Below are positions 18,582 through 29,290 of a stretch of DNA of 64,000 nt, piece by piece. The notes beneath the pieces were generated by a model. It was not told the origin of the DNA and made no database searches. It saw only the letters and a list, made by a program, of their open reading frames with translations. The stretch covers positions 617,529-681,528 of the forward strand of contig OW568882.1 of NCBI GenBank assembly GCA_938743325.2. Direction: 5' to 3'. Made by a program: the position numbers and the translations under genes. Position 1 is the first letter of the stretch, and each line of letters starts with the position of its first letter. Source of the DNA: Pycnococcus provasolii. Its lineage: Eukaryota > Chlorophyta > Pseudoscourfieldiophyceae > Pseudoscourfieldiales > Pycnococcaceae.

Positions 18582-20243
18582 TTATGTAAGCCTGTCGTAG
18601 CCTCGTCCAACAGCCAGGCAGAGCGCTGCGGGATGCCGCGTCAACGTCTCGGTAACGCCGGACGACGACGTGTGTGACCGGCTCGTGCGAGGACCAGATA
18701 AGCTGTGCGTCGAACTCTTGGTCGAGTGCTGCGTGGGAGCATTGCGTGCCGAATTCAGCGAAGACACCATCGGAAGACCCGCGCTTCGCCTACTTTGAGC
18801 CGACATGCTCATTTCGGCGCGCAACTGTCTCTGGAATAGCCTTTTTTCGAGTTTCAAGCGCAGTTTGGCCACGCGCGCACGTAGCTGCACCTCCTCGACA
18901 GACTCTCCTCCGCTGCGAATCACCCGTTTCTCGACATCATCAGGAACGCCTCTCGGCGACGAAGGAGGAAGTGGCGGGTGCATGTCCGAGCTTTTTGGCT
19001 TGCGGTCATCCGGTGGCGCACGAGAAGGAGGAGTCGACGGCGTTGGCGGAGGCGGCGGCTGTCGCCGAGACGTCGACGTCTCCTCGCGCATCTCCTCCTC
19101 CGCCTCCCCGCACACCGGCTCCGCCGGCCGAGACTTTCGACTTGCCGCGATTCTGCGACTGCTCGGATGTGGGCGCAGAGGCGCAAGCGGCCGAGAGCTG
19201 CTTCCAAGCAGTCCCTTGCCCGTCGCCGCACTCTGCTGCGCCGCATTGACCGTTCGTCCGAAGGACGAGCGCGTCGACGACACAATCGCGTCGCCTTCCG
19301 ACCTCCGTCTCTCCGCAGCGGTTGGCGCCCTTTGCGAGGCGGGGAATGTATTTTCCGCGATGTGCACCTCCTCGCCCCACGCGGATATGCCGCCGCTTAC
19401 GTCGTCGTCGAGCCAGGCTTCCACACGCGTACCATCTCCCGCAGTCGTTCGTCTTCTCTCCGTCGCGTCGTCGTGCTGTCTTGCGGACGCCCTCGAGCTC
19501 GGCGGCGGCGGTGCCGTCCACCCTTCGACGTTTCCGAACGTTCTTTGTTTTTCGTACTCGAGCATGAACTCCGAGCGCACCGCGTCTGCGCTGGGTAAGA
19601 GCGCCGTGCGCGCGACCCACCGCGTCGCGTCCGTGGGGTGTCCAATTCCGTCGTCGGATTCGTCGTCGGATTCGTCCGTGTAAGCGGGCGGTTCCTGGTG
19701 GGTTGGCGGCGCCTCACTCGCCCGATTGCTCCTCCATCTTGGCTGATACTGCTGAGGCGACTGAGGCTGTGGAGAGTACTTGGTTCGCGTTCGCCACTGT
19801 TGTTGTTGCTGTTGCTGCTGCTGCTGCTGCTGCTGTCTTTGGTTGTGCATCGGCGTCGCCTTCCGCGTCATAGTAGCAGCGTTGTTAAGCCTCGACGTCG
19901 ACGTGGTATGTTGAGCTGCCCGCGTTTGTGCGTTTGCGTGCGAAGGCGTTCCTCCCGCGAGGTTCCTCCCTTCACTCCACCTCTCTGAGCTCCACGACGT
20001 CACGGATACTCCGAGGAACGGCCCCGCCGACGACAAGCCGACCGGTGTTGTCCCATCGTACACACCCAGTCCACCATACCCTCGTTCGTCCGGGCCCGCT
20101 GAGGAGTGTACAGACAAGCTCTTATTAGAGGGCCAGTACGAGTTGTTGGCCGCAAGGGGAGGGTGCACTCCCGCCATAGGGGACATCGGGGACGACGCCG
20201 GGGCCCCAGACGACGACGCCGCAGAGAGCAGGTACGGCGCCAT
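18582..20243 (-). CDS. Unknown Ser/Pro-rich protein with polyglutamine tract
   Basis: A 553-aa protein of low-complexity sequence. It has a polyGln run of 14 encoded by CAG/CAA around 19799-19840, acidic Asp/Glu clusters, poly-Pro stretches and one short basic coiled coil near the C-terminus (EEVQLRARVAKLRLKLEKRL, about 445-475). No catalytic domain is seen. The ATG at 20243 and stop at 18582 bound a clean frame with coding-like third-position GC. The coiled coil and disorder suggest a scaffold or cytoskeletal protein, but no function can be assigned. Confidence 0.6.
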   Translation of the reverse strand: MAPYLLSAASSSGAPASSPMSPMAGVHPPLAANNSYWPSNKSLSVHSSAGPDERGYGGLGVYDGTTPVGLSSAGPFLGVSVTSWSSERWSEGRNLAGGTPSHANAQTRAAQHTTSTSRLNNAATMTRKATPMHNQRQQQQQQQQQQQQQWRTRTKYSPQPQSPQQYQPRWRSNRASEAPPTHQEPPAYTDESDDESDDGIGHPTDATRWVARTALLPSADAVRSEFMLEYEKQRTFGNVEGWTAPPPPSSRASARQHDDATERRRTTAGDGTRVEAWLDDDVSGGISAWGEEVHIAENTFPASQRAPTAAERRRSEGDAIVSSTRSSFGRTVNAAQQSAATGKGLLGSSSRPLAPLRPHPSSRRIAASRKSRPAEPVCGEAEEEMREETSTSRRQPPPPPTPSTPPSRAPPDDRKPKSSDMHPPLPPSSPRGVPDDVEKRVIRSGGESVEEVQLRARVAKLRLKLEKRLFQRQLRAEMSMSAQSRRSAGLPMVSSLNSARNAPTQHSTKSSTHSLSGPRTSRSHTSSSGVTETLTRHPAALCLAVGRGYDRLT

Positions 20244-21159
20244 AAGAGGAGGTTAACTTCCTTCGGGGAGGGACCCCTTACAGCCTTAAGGTTGTGTGGT
20301 TGGGGGCGGAAAGGGGACGGAAAGGAAAGGAACACCTGACCGGAGGGACTGGTTTGGTTGTTGTTAATACCAACAATAAACTTTAATTACCCCCCGGGGG
20401 GGCTATTTAAGGTAGACTATTCAGACGGGGTTGCCAGGAGGTAAGTTTACTTAAGGTTAGGTGCAAGGTTCCCTCCTGATTGAGGTTACTGTACCCCTTG
20501 TAATAACTATCCCCCAAGGTGGTTCTACTGTACAGTCTAAAATGATAAACGGACCGCCCATGTTAAACGGACCGGATTTGTAAGTCAACCCCACAACTGG
20601 GCCGTCCCAAGTCCGTTTCACCCGTGGTTTGTGGCAGTGGTACACTATGGGTGTAGGCCTACTTGCACACACTTACCACGTAGAAAACCAACGCACGAGC
20701 TGCTCACAAATTCGCGACAAAACAGCGTTCCGCCATTAAAATCCGAAAATCCATTTGTAAGTCGGGGGGGAATTTGCCCCGACAGAAATCCGGGACCAAT
20801 TTGGGAAACTCAGAATCCCTCTATTTTCCCCCGACTTCCAAATGCATGGGGATACTAAAAAGGATACTTTTTAGTCCATCCAGATGGATGATGCGGATCG
20901 CTGCCGCCGTGCCGCGTTGATCGTCAAGTGCAACGCGTTAGGCGTGCAACAGGCCGGGCTGGCCACTGGTTGCCGGACCAGCGCCGCCCTCGGGAAAACC
21001 TCGAGGGGGCTCATTCTTCCCAACGCACGGCAGCACGACACCCCGGCCGTGCACCAGTGAGTAGTAGTGAACTGGTGCATGCCCTTGGAGTCGGCGGAGT
21101 TCACTGGCACTGCTAGTCACCGTGTCTCTTCATCAGAAGAAGAATACACCACTTCAGCT
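20244..21159. other. AT-richer intergenic island with hairpins
   Basis: A low-GC stretch between divergent genes, with no convincing coding frame. It carries CCCCCGGGGGG at 20391-20401 and a perfect hairpin with arms ACTAAAAAG / CTTTTTAGT and loop GATA at 20854-20875. The last 270 bp are GC-rich and may be the leader of the following gene. Confidence 0.4.
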
Positions 21160-23478
21160 ATGTCTACTCCTGTCCACGCACTCGGCGAGGTGCGCAAGGT
21201 GCTGCACGGCGTTCGTATCGCCGACTGCCCGCCGGAACTGCGTGAGAAACTCGCGCAATATGATACCAACGGAAACGGCATCATCGACCCCAACGAACTG
21301 CCTGACCCCATGTCTGCGGAGATGACCTATCTCAAAGTCTCTTCGTTTCCCAAGAAGGTGCAACCGCTCCTGAACGAGATTGACGACGAGAAAAACGGCA
21401 AGATCGAGATGGACGAGCTCACGGATATCCTCACCGTGTACGTGGACTTGAAGAAGGCGAACAAGGAAGGCTCCATCGCCATCAAGACACTGCCCAAGGA
21501 GATCCAGCCAACGCTCAAGGTGTTCGACGTCGACGGTGACGGAACGGTCGCGCCCATGGAGCTTGCTCGTGGTGCGGAGCTCTACAAAGACTCCAAGAAG
21601 ACAGCCAAGCGACTCACGATCTTCAGCGGAGTTCTTTTGGTCATCCTGTGCGCCCTCGTGGGCGTCATCGTCGGCCTCGTCGCGGTGGTCGTCGAGAATA
21701 GCAAGGAGACGAAGACGGACAGCAAGACTGGCATCACATACGCGAAGGGGTCCAGCAAGCCTTCGGCGACAGCAAAGGTGACGAAGACGGATTCCATCTA
21801 CGACGCGGTGAAGAAGTCAGCGTCGGCTCTCCGCGCGATCGACTCGCTGACGCTCGGTAAGCCGGACGGCTCCTTCCTGTTCTACACCATCACCGGCGCG
21901 GAGACACACGGTGGCGCGCCAGGCAAGGCAAACGCCGTCTCGTTTTACTCGGCGCGTGGCGATGTCATCAACGTTACGGCAACGTCGCTGAATGTGACCA
22001 AGGAGGATGGAACGATCGTGATGACTGACACCGTCGTGGCTGAGAGGTCTCGCCGCCGGCGCCTTCTCGACAGTGGCAGTGGCAGCACTGGCAAGTGCGA
22101 TTACTACAGGGGGGAACGGTATGTTGCGGGAACGGCATGCCTGGCTACGTGGAAAGACTCTTATTGTGACAAACCCGATGAGACACAGAGTGGATGTACC
22201 AGCTGCACTGCAGGTGAGGGAGTACCTCACCTGTGGTGCAAGTGGGGAGAAAACTCTGACGATTGGTGCTACTGTGATCCTCCTGGAACGTCGCCGACGC
22301 AGGGGTCAACAACCACGTCGAATGAGGAAACTGGTTCTGATGAGAATAATGCAAATGATGAGGCGACGACGGCCGCACCGGAACCGCCACAACCGCCACC
22401 AGCAGGACTCCTCGCCGCACCGGAACCGCCACAACCGCCACCAGCAGGACTCCTCGCCGCACCGGAACCGCCACAACCGCCACCAGCAGGACTCCTCGCC
22501 GCACCGGAACCGCCACAACCGCCACCAGCAGGACTCCTCGCCGCACCGGGACCGCCACCAGCAGGACTCCTCGCCGCACCGGGACCGCCACCAGCAGGAC
22601 TCCTCGCCGCACCGGGACCGCCACCAGCAGGACTCCTCGCCGCACCGGGACCGCCACCAGCAGGACTCCTCGCCGCACCGGGACCGCCACCAGCAAAATC
22701 TAAGAACAAGAAGTTGGTCGTGGCAAGTAATGCTGATTTGCGAGAACGTGTTCGAGTGTGGTTGAAAGATCAAAAAAGTGCGACTAATCTGTTTGGTGAG
22801 ATCTCTGAGTGGGATACGTCCAAGGTGACGGACATGAGCAGCGTGTTCTATGATGCCGGATCCTTCAATCAAGACATCAGCAAGTGGGATACGTCGCAGG
22901 TGACGAGCATGAAGTATATGTTCTTTAAAGCCGATATGTTCGGGTATGGATATGATTACCAAGACATCAGCAAGTGGAACACGTCCAAGGTGACGGACAT
23001 GAGTGCCATGTTCAGTTCAGCCAAATCCTTCAATCAAGACATCAGCAAATGGGATACGTCCAAGGTGACGGACATGAGTGCCATGTTCTATGATGCCAGA
23101 TCCTTCAGACAAGACATCAGCAAGTGGAACACGTCCAAGGTGACGGACATGAGTGCCATGTTCAGTGCAGCCGGATTTGGCTCGTCCTTCAATGCAGACA
23201 TCAGCGGGTGGGATACGTCCAAGGTGACGGACATGAACACCATGTTCTTTGGTGCCATATCCTTCAATCAAGACATCAGCAAATGGGATACGTCCAAGGT
23301 GACGAACATGAGTCATATGTTCAGTTCAGCCGAAGAGTTCAATCGAGACATCAGCGGGTGGGATACGTCCAAGGTGACAAACATGGGCGGCATGTTCGAT
23401 GATGCCTCGGCCTTCAAAAAAAACCAAAAAATCACAGCGTCGTGCGAAAACAACAAGTGCACCTTGAAGAAGCCGTAG
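21160..23478 (+). CDS. EF-hand / transmembrane / BspA-like (DUF285) repeat surface protein
   Basis: A 772-aa protein. Three EF hands lie in the first ~145 residues, with loops starting [24 protein letters not shown] and [13 protein letters not shown] transmembrane helix, [20 protein letters not shown], follows. A Cys-rich stretch ([12 protein letters not shown] to WCYCDPPG) and a Pro-rich repeat come next. At least eight BspA-like leucine-rich units with W(D/N)TSKVT(D/N)MS and MF cores (about 22812-23420) form the C-terminus. This suggests a calcium-sensing cytosolic head and an extracellular solenoid. In-frame ATG at 21079 could add 27 residues. BspA-like repeats are typical of bacteria, giant viruses and several protist surface proteins. 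The repeat part is AT-richer than its neighbours, hinting at separate origin. TGTAA lies near 23557. Confidence 0.75.
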   Translation: MSTPVHALGEVRKVLHGVRIADCPPELREKLAQYDTNGNGIIDPNELPDPMSAEMTYLKVSSFPKKVQPLLNEIDDEKNGKIEMDELTDILTVYVDLKKANKEGSIAIKTLPKEIQPTLKVFDVDGDGTVAPMELARGAELYKDSKKTAKRLTIFSGVLLVILCALVGVIVGLVAVVVENSKETKTDSKTGITYAKGSSKPSATAKVTKTDSIYDAVKKSASALRAIDSLTLGKPDGSFLFYTITGAETHGGAPGKANAVSFYSARGDVINVTATSLNVTKEDGTIVMTDTVVAERSRRRRLLDSGSGSTGKCDYYRGERYVAGTACLATWKDSYCDKPDETQSGCTSCTAGEGVPHLWCKWGENSDDWCYCDPPGTSPTQGSTTTSNEETGSDENNANDEATTAAPEPPQPPPAGLLAAPEPPQPPPAGLLAAPEPPQPPPAGLLAAPEPPQPPPAGLLAAPGPPPAGLLAAPGPPPAGLLAAPGPPPAGLLAAPGPPPAGLLAAPGPPPAKSKNKKLVVASNADLRERVRVWLKDQKSATNLFGEISEWDTSKVTDMSSVFYDAGSFNQDISKWDTSQVTSMKYMFFKADMFGYGYDYQDISKWNTSKVTDMSAMFSSAKSFNQDISKWDTSKVTDMSAMFYDARSFRQDISKWNTSKVTDMSAMFSAAGFGSSFNADISGWDTSKVTDMNTMFFGAISFNQDISKWDTSKVTNMSHMFSSAEEFNRDISGWDTSKVTNMGGMFDDASAFKKNQKITASCENNKCTLKKP
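22372..22695 (+). repeat. In-frame 42-bp and 33-bp minisatellite (Pro-rich stalk)
   Basis: Four copies of a 42-bp unit encoding [14 protein letters not shown] are followed by four copies plus a partial copy of a 33-bp unit encoding [11 protein letters not shown]. The 33-bp unit is the 42-bp unit with an internal 9-bp deletion and one Glu-to-Gly change. The copies are nearly identical, so the array is young and probably variable in length. Confidence 0.9.
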
Positions 23479-24526
23479 CCGAAGCTAACGTGGTGCTGGG
23501 AGCCTGCCAAGGAATCGCCCGGGGGGTTGGGGGCAGTTTTTAAAATCGTTTGGGAGTGTAACGAGCACTCACTTTTAAAAAGGAAAGTTTTAGAAAGTTA
23601 GAAATCCTTTGGAAGGTTTTATTAGACGAATTGTCCATATATATCCCCCCAGGCAAGAGGAAGTCCTGACGAATCTTGAGGCGAAACAACTTTGCGTTTT
23701 TCATACTATATATGTATACAATACGTATATAAGCTGGAGAGCTGGCTTACGCACGACGCCTCATCTCAGCGGCAAAGAATGCGTGATGCCAGCCGTTCTA
23801 ACGTCACATCGATTCGTTCGGCGGGCGACCGCCCGATGAGCACGGACACGAATTCATACCAGCCAGGAAGCAAATAAGCAATATGTATGTAATGTACTCA
23901 GGTCTGTAAAACGCGCAGCGTGGTATGTGGGAAGGTTTCGGAACGCAATTTGGGGAGGCCAAAAAGAACAGAAAAGAAAAACAAATCAAAGCTCAACTCC
24001 TCGGAACGCGTCGAAATGCCCCCCACCTTGGTCCTCCTTCCACGGTACACAAGGGGACCCGTCCCTGAATCGAAAGCTTGACCTACTTCCTACTCCTCGT
24101 CGGACTGGTCACGTATCACAAAAGTACTTATGTTAGGCGAACCCTGCATCAACGGCCCACGTGATTCGTCATTAATTCGTATGTAAGGGCCAGTCGCGAC
24201 AGTCGTGACCCCGCACGGAGGCGTTTGAGAATGGCTTGCGAAAGTTCTTCTCCAGCGTGCGCTGCGTGCACGCGCCAGGCCTGCAAATGAACTGCCGTTC
24301 ACTCCCGGCATCGTTGACCAGTCCAGGTGAGATGCGAGATGCCAAAAGACGCCGAGCGCTCGGACTTGTTGTTGGGAAAAGCTTCGAACGAAGACTGAGG
24401 AGTCCTGAAAAAGAATCACAGGTCGAAATCTTGAGTTTACTACTACTGCTACTGACCGTGGGCCCAACCACCTTACCATAGACTCCAACACGCAACAAGG
24501 CAGAACGCATTCACCAGTTAACGCAT
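23479..24526. other. Intergenic region without recognised gene
   Basis: It lies between the 3' ends of two convergent genes. GC is lower than in genes. Several short frames exist on both strands (for example minus-strand readings across 24090-24510), but none shows a domain or consistent codon bias. Confidence 0.35.
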
Positions 24527-26215
24527 TCATCGGCGATAAATGCGAAGCGATCCATCCGAAAGACTGACGGCGAGCAAGCCGCCGAGGCGTACGCGACTCG
24601 TTGGCGCCCCCCAGCATAGACTCGTTACCACCGAGCTGCCGCCGAGTGCGTCACTCCAGTAAACCGCCGAAGAGGATGACGACGTCGACGATGTAGGTAG
24701 GGCGGCGCTCGTGGGGTGGCAATGCAAGTTTCCGTCGCCTGGCACAAACGCAACGGTGCGAGAGTCGGTAGCAAGCGCAACGAGCGGGCGGCTGCCTCCA
24801 ATCACCGATCCGACCCGAGATAAGATCGGGTCGCCAATCAAAACGCCGTCGTCACTCGCACTGCTCACACCGAGCGCCTTGGCGCGTACACGCGCGGCAC
24901 GTGGAGAACCGTCGCGTGGGTTCGTGATCGCCTCCGCGAGCTGAGGGGGAAGGCGCCAAACGCGCACACCGCCGTCAGAGTCGGCGAACGCCACGGACGA
25001 TGCGTCTGAGCTCGCGCTGAGAGTTGGCGGAATGCCTGACGACTTGCCAGTGTATGAGACACGAAAGCGCGCTGTGAGCGCATGCGAGTCACCGCTCGTC
25101 GTGATTCGGAAGTAGTCAATCACGTGCTCCTTCGTGCCAGAGCGAGTGGAGAGAGCGCACAACGCGGTACCGTTCATCACCAGTTCTGCCGCGGCAAAGG
25201 CGCCAGACGAGCTTGTGATCGTGCCACGAAGAGCCCCGGTAACGACCGACCAGATGCGCAAGTCGCCTTCCTTATCGCCGAGCGTGGCAAGTGTCGCGCC
25301 AGAAGCGGCGATCCAAGACACGCCCGAGGCTGTGCCGTGGCAACGCTTGCGATCCCAAAGACGCGGCGGTGCATAGCTCATCTCCTCGCCAGCTGACGTG
25401 CCACCACCACCTCGTCCCTCACGAGCTAACGGCGACTTGATTGGCGAAGATGTCGTATTCCGCGCGTGCCATCCTGCGGGTGCTCCGAACGCGACCAACG
25501 CCGCTGCGGCCGATTCCCCTTCGCTCGCGGCGGAGTGCACCGCGGCAACAAGCCACACGACGCCGTCGGCGGCGGTTGCCTTAGTGACCGCGCCAGCAAG
25601 CACGACACGCCGCGGCGCGTCAAAAGCAGCTCCCGGCCGCAGGTCCCAGACGTGCGCCGATCCCCCGCGCACAGCGACGAGGTGCTGAGAGCTCGCTCCC
25701 CAGCTCAGACTGTGGCACGCGGGGTTGACTGGTACACTGCGTGCTGGTGCGGGCCACGTGCGAACGAGAGCGGCGTGTGCCGCCTTGGCAACGTTGCTTG
25801 CTCGCGCTGGTGACTTTGCGAGCGGCGATGGTATGATCAGCTTTCTCCGCGTCGGCTTGGGCGTCGCAATCCGCGCAGGTTTCGTCGCCGTGGCCGTCGT
25901 CGTCGTCGTGTTCGCCGTTGACGAGGACATGGCCGGCGAGCTTGCGGCGGGTGCGGCGCGCCTGCGCGGTTGGAACCCCGTGTCTCCGTGTCCAAGATTT
26001 CTCGGCGAGTCCGCGTCCCACTCCGGCGCCGGCGTGTTCGCCGTGACGTCCGCGCGTCTCGAAGGGGTGGTTGCACGTCGGTACGCCCAGATCGCGAGTA
26101 ACATCACGATGACAGCGTCAATGACAAGGAGCGCGAGGGAAAAGAGGGAGAGCTTAGCTAAGGATCCCCTAAGGATCCCCAGAGCAGGAAACCACCACGA
26201 CGCCATGACGACCAT
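24527..26215 (-). CDS. Membrane-anchored WD40 protein (TBL2-like)
   Basis: A 562-aa protein. An N-terminal hydrophobic helix, SLFSLALLVIDAVIVMLLAI (about residues 22-41), is followed by a Thr/Ala/Pro-rich linker and then degenerate WD40 blades from about residue 150 (HVWDLRP, LATLGDKEGDLRIWSV, VAFADSDGGVRVWRLP) to the C-terminal LLAVSLSDGSLRIYRR. An ER-anchored beta-propeller with this order recalls TBL2, a PERK-associated ER protein. Sequence match is weak, so another membrane WD40 protein is equally possible. ATGs at 26215 and 26206 are both usable. Confidence 0.5.
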   Translation of the reverse strand: MVVMASWWFPALGILRGSLAKLSLFSLALLVIDAVIVMLLAIWAYRRATTPSRRADVTANTPAPEWDADSPRNLGHGDTGFQPRRRAAPAASSPAMSSSTANTTTTTATATKPARIATPKPTRRKLIIPSPLAKSPARASNVAKAAHAALVRTWPAPARSVPVNPACHSLSWGASSQHLVAVRGGSAHVWDLRPGAAFDAPRRVVLAGAVTKATAADGVVWLVAAVHSAASEGESAAAALVAFGAPAGWHARNTTSSPIKSPLAREGRGGGGTSAGEEMSYAPPRLWDRKRCHGTASGVSWIAASGATLATLGDKEGDLRIWSVVTGALRGTITSSSGAFAAAELVMNGTALCALSTRSGTKEHVIDYFRITTSGDSHALTARFRVSYTGKSSGIPPTLSASSDASSVAFADSDGGVRVWRLPPQLAEAITNPRDGSPRAARVRAKALGVSSASDDGVLIGDPILSRVGSVIGGSRPLVALATDSRTVAFVPGDGNLHCHPTSAALPTSSTSSSSSAVYWSDALGGSSVVTSLCWGAPTSRVRLGGLLAVSLSDGSLRIYRR

Positions 26216-26951
26216 GGCGGAGTACGTACAGGTCTGCCCGTTGTTGTGAAGTCCAGTACCCGTACAAGACAGCAAGAGGAGGAAGTTTTAGGGAAAGGAT
26301 CTCCCCTTCTCCTTATGCAGTACAGTACCGGGTAGGTGAAGTTGTCTACCTTAAGGTATATCTGTCCGTTTCTCGTTTGGTTTGGGACTTCGGGGAGACC
26401 AAATGGTTCGGTTTCGTTGACTGGGAGGGGAAGCCCGGGGAAGGGGGAAGGGGGAAGGGGGAGCCCACCTAGGAACCAACCCTTCCATGTTGTGCATTTG
26501 AATGCCAATGGCAATGCCAATATTCCCCCCTCCCTCCAGGAAACCCTTGGAAGGACGCCTGCTACCTTATTAGTTAGTTCTTTGGGGAGTCTCGCATCAT
26601 TAGGAGAAAATCAGGCTGTCAAATAGCCCTGAGGGGCAAGAGAGCGTACTGTTTGTTTGTTTGGTTCCCACTTTACCATGCTGCCATGTGCAAGTCTTTC
26701 AACGTGCAACGTGCCATTAAGCCCATTATTAGGTGGTGCCAGTTGTTCCGTCCAGGATCCCTCCGACCAAAGGGCGCCTCCGCGATGCTGATGCTGTGAT
26801 CCAAGGGAGCCGTTGCGACCATTCGACCATTTGGGTGGTACAGAATACAGATCTCACTTCTCCCCTCCCCTCGGGCTCTCTTGCGGCCGGCCGGCCGCGC
26901 CCCTCCCCCTCCTCCTCCTCCCCCTCCTCCCACTCGCCGACTTGTCAGGTG
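26216..26951. other. Divergent promoter region
   Basis: Between the TBL2-like gene and DNAAF11. It contains AGGGGGA-type purine repeats at 26430-26462 and CT-rich tracts at 26850-26940 just before the DNAAF11 start. No gene is seen. Confidence 0.4.
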
Positions 26952-28508
26952 ATGGCCGCGCGCGCAGCGAAGGTGCTCGCGGGCTCGAACCCGTCCGCGG
27001 GCACGGGCGAGGACGAAAACGACCCCAACAAGCCGCCGCCCGCGGGACGAATCACCGTCGACCTGCTCAGGAGACGCGCTGAGCACAACGACGGCATGAT
27101 CACAACCTTGGAGGAGGTGTCGCTGCACCAGCAGGACCTAGAGCGCATCGAGCTCCTCGACCAAATATGCCGCGAGCTGAAGATCGTGTACCTGCAGAAC
27201 AACCTCATAGCCAAGATCGAAAACGTGCGCCGGCTCAAGATGCTCGAGTACCTCAACCTCGCGCTCAACAACATCAGGCAAGTCGAGAACCTGCAGCGTT
27301 GCGAGTCGCTCAACAAGCTCGACTTGACGATCAACTTCATCGACAAGAAAGGCTTGCTTACCATCGAGAGCCTCGTGCACAACGAGCACCTGCGCGACCT
27401 CTACCTCGTCGGCAACCCGGGCATGGACTGGAAACCGGGGAAAAAGGAGCTGAAGGATGAGAACAAGGGTGCAGGTACGGAGGAGGCGAGGCTGTACGTC
27501 GTCGCCATGCTCCCCCAGGTGACGCGGATAGACGGCAAGGATGTGAGACCGAGCGAGCGCATCGTCGCGAACCAGCGCCTCGACGAGCTACTCGACGCAC
27601 TCGAGTTCGAGCTTATCGAAGAGGGCGTGGACCCGGAGGAGGTGCGCGCGGGAATTGAGAACCAGAGCGACGCCGAGAGCGACGACGACGACGACGACAT
27701 CGAGATCATCGGCGAGCCGGATCGCAACGGCGACACGGTGAAGCGCCCGTGGTCCATCAAGACACGCCTGAAAGAGCACCGGGAGATGTCGGCGGCGCGG
27801 CGCGAGCACGACACGAAGCGTGAGGAAGACATGAAGCGCCTCGCGGAGGGGGAGGGGCAGCTTGGTGGCAGCGGCAGGCAGGCGAAGCGACGCGACGCCT
27901 TTCCCGAGCTACCCGCGACGGACGACGTTCGGCAGCGCAACGAGCCTCGTCTCGACTACTCGATTGGCGAATCTTCGGACGGCGCGGCTGTGCTGCTCGA
28001 CGTGGAGATTGGGAAGTTCATGGACACGAGTCTCGTGGACGTGGACGTGCAACCGTCGTTCGTGCGCCTTCTCGTGAAGGGCAAGATGATGCAGCTGCTC
28101 CTTCCCGAGCAGGTGCACCCGGACAGGTCCAACGCGCAGCGTAGCAAGGCGACTGGCCACCTCGTCGTGACAATGCCAAAGGTGGACCCTAGCCGCTTTG
28201 GCACCGCGCGAGGCTTCTACACGAACGACCAGGGTCCGAGGAACAGGGCAAGACCTCGTGGAGAGCTGCGTGTCGATGGCGAAGAGGCGCCTGAGCTCGT
28301 CAAGGCTGTGGGCGCGAAAGCGGAGACCTCCAATGGGGGAGGTGCGGTGAAGATTCGCGGAATCGTGCGTCAGCGGGCACGCAATGGCGAGCAGGACGAT
28401 GGAGAGGAGGATGCTATTCGCGCTGTGAGCAAGCCCGCCGTTCAGATGGCAACGGCTGGCGTTGGCGGCGATGACGACGATGACAGTGACGGCGTTCCAG
28501 ACCTGTGA
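26952..28508 (+). CDS. DNAAF11: Dynein axonemal assembly factor 11 (LRRC6/tilB)
   Basis: A 518-aa protein. The N-terminal motif TVDLLRRRAEHNDGMITTLE and following EEVSLHQQDLERIELL are signatures of LRRC6. They are followed by SDS22-type leucine-rich repeats (IVYLQNNLIAKIENVRRLKM, YLNLALNNIRQVENLQ), an LRR cap (PQVTRIDGKDVRPSER) and an acidic coiled coil. A CS/p23-like domain near residues 345-415 reads LLDVEIGKFMDTSLVDVDVQ and continues to TGHLVVTMPK. The family preassembles outer and inner dynein arms in the cytoplasm with RUVBL and R2TP. Retention implies motile flagella. The C-terminal third is lower complexity. TGTAA lies at 28577-28581. Confidence 0.92.
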   Translation: MAARAAKVLAGSNPSAGTGEDENDPNKPPPAGRITVDLLRRRAEHNDGMITTLEEVSLHQQDLERIELLDQICRELKIVYLQNNLIAKIENVRRLKMLEYLNLALNNIRQVENLQRCESLNKLDLTINFIDKKGLLTIESLVHNEHLRDLYLVGNPGMDWKPGKKELKDENKGAGTEEARLYVVAMLPQVTRIDGKDVRPSERIVANQRLDELLDALEFELIEEGVDPEEVRAGIENQSDAESDDDDDDIEIIGEPDRNGDTVKRPWSIKTRLKEHREMSAARREHDTKREEDMKRLAEGEGQLGGSGRQAKRRDAFPELPATDDVRQRNEPRLDYSIGESSDGAAVLLDVEIGKFMDTSLVDVDVQPSFVRLLVKGKMMQLLLPEQVHPDRSNAQRSKATGHLVVTMPKVDPSRFGTARGFYTNDQGPRNRARPRGELRVDGEEAPELVKAVGAKAETSNGGGAVKIRGIVRQRARNGEQDDGEEDAIRAVSKPAVQMATAGVGGDDDDDSDGVPDL

Positions 28509-28795
28509 ACGCGTGCACTCACGACGTGAATGCATGCATGCTCTATTTCTTTTTTTCATTCTGAAATCTGTGTTTCTGTAACTGATATATCTCAAGTTTG
28601 TTCATCAAGAAAGTTTTTTTTTTCATCTACCCCACGCGCGCAAGAAGAATGTGATTCTGTGAATTGTGAGCGAGCATCCCGTCGCCGGTGTAGCCCGCGC
28701 GTATGTCTGCAATACATAGAAGGACGAGATCATTATAAGAGCAAACTCAGTGGGCTTGAGGGCGATCCGGCGATGATGGGCCCAAATCCCCAGAT

Positions 28796-29290
28796 TTACC
28801 CGGAAATTGGGAGGGTTTCCAGGGCAGGAGGGAAGTCGGGAAGAACACTCCTAGGAGTTGCGCTTCCTGCGCCTCGCGCCACCCATCTTAAAGTGTTCGG
28901 CAAGACGGCAATGGAGAGGGCAATGTTCACTTGAGCAGGCGGCACCAAGAAAAACTCCCGACTATCCCTCAAAACATCAAACCTATCCCCAAACCAACTT
29001 ATGAAAAAACGCTCGCTCTCAATCACGTTCTTCACCCTAGCCCACACCACAATTTTTTTGATTTTATTTCCCCCACCATGATATCCTGCCAACCTACTTG
29101 TCCCCACCTCCGACCTGCCCACCTTAAATAACTCTTTCCCATACACCACACCCTCATACCATAGTACATACACCCACCCACCCCACCCACTTACAATATC
29201 TAAAAATAATTCCACGTCGTCTGGCAGTTCCTCCCGCGCGCGAAGCGCAGCCACGCTCGAGCACATCGATGGCCACGCAGCTTCGAGCAT
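28796..29290 (-). CDS. GIY-YIG / T5orf172-like domain protein
   Basis: 164 aa from the ATG at 29290. The core reads VYVLWYEGVVYGKELFKVGR then SRLAGYHGGGNKIKKIVVWA and ESERFFISWFG. This pattern, YVL at the GIY position, FKVG at the YIG position and Arg a few residues on, is that of the GIY-YIG superfamily, nearest in style to T5orf172/MUG113 proteins found in giant viruses and mobile elements. The frame continues upstream to 29464 without ATG; there a Ser-Val-Ala-Leu-Arg-Ala-Arg block occurs twice, indicating an internal duplication. The catalytic Glu may be in ESERFF. GC is lower than in neighbours. It may be an acquired or decaying gene. Confidence 0.45.
   Translation of the reverse strand: MLEAAWPSMCSSVAALRAREELPDDVELFLDIVSGWGGWVYVLWYEGVVYGKELFKVGRSEVGTSRLAGYHGGGNKIKKIVVWARVKNVIESERFFISWFGDRFDVLRDSREFFLVPPAQVNIALSIAVLPNTLRWVARGAGSATPRSVLPDFPPALETLPISG

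Noticed and set aside
22145-22962. Alternative frames over the Pro-rich minisatellite
   Set aside because: Unit lengths are multiples of three, so all six frames stay open; only one continues into EF-hand and BspA domains.
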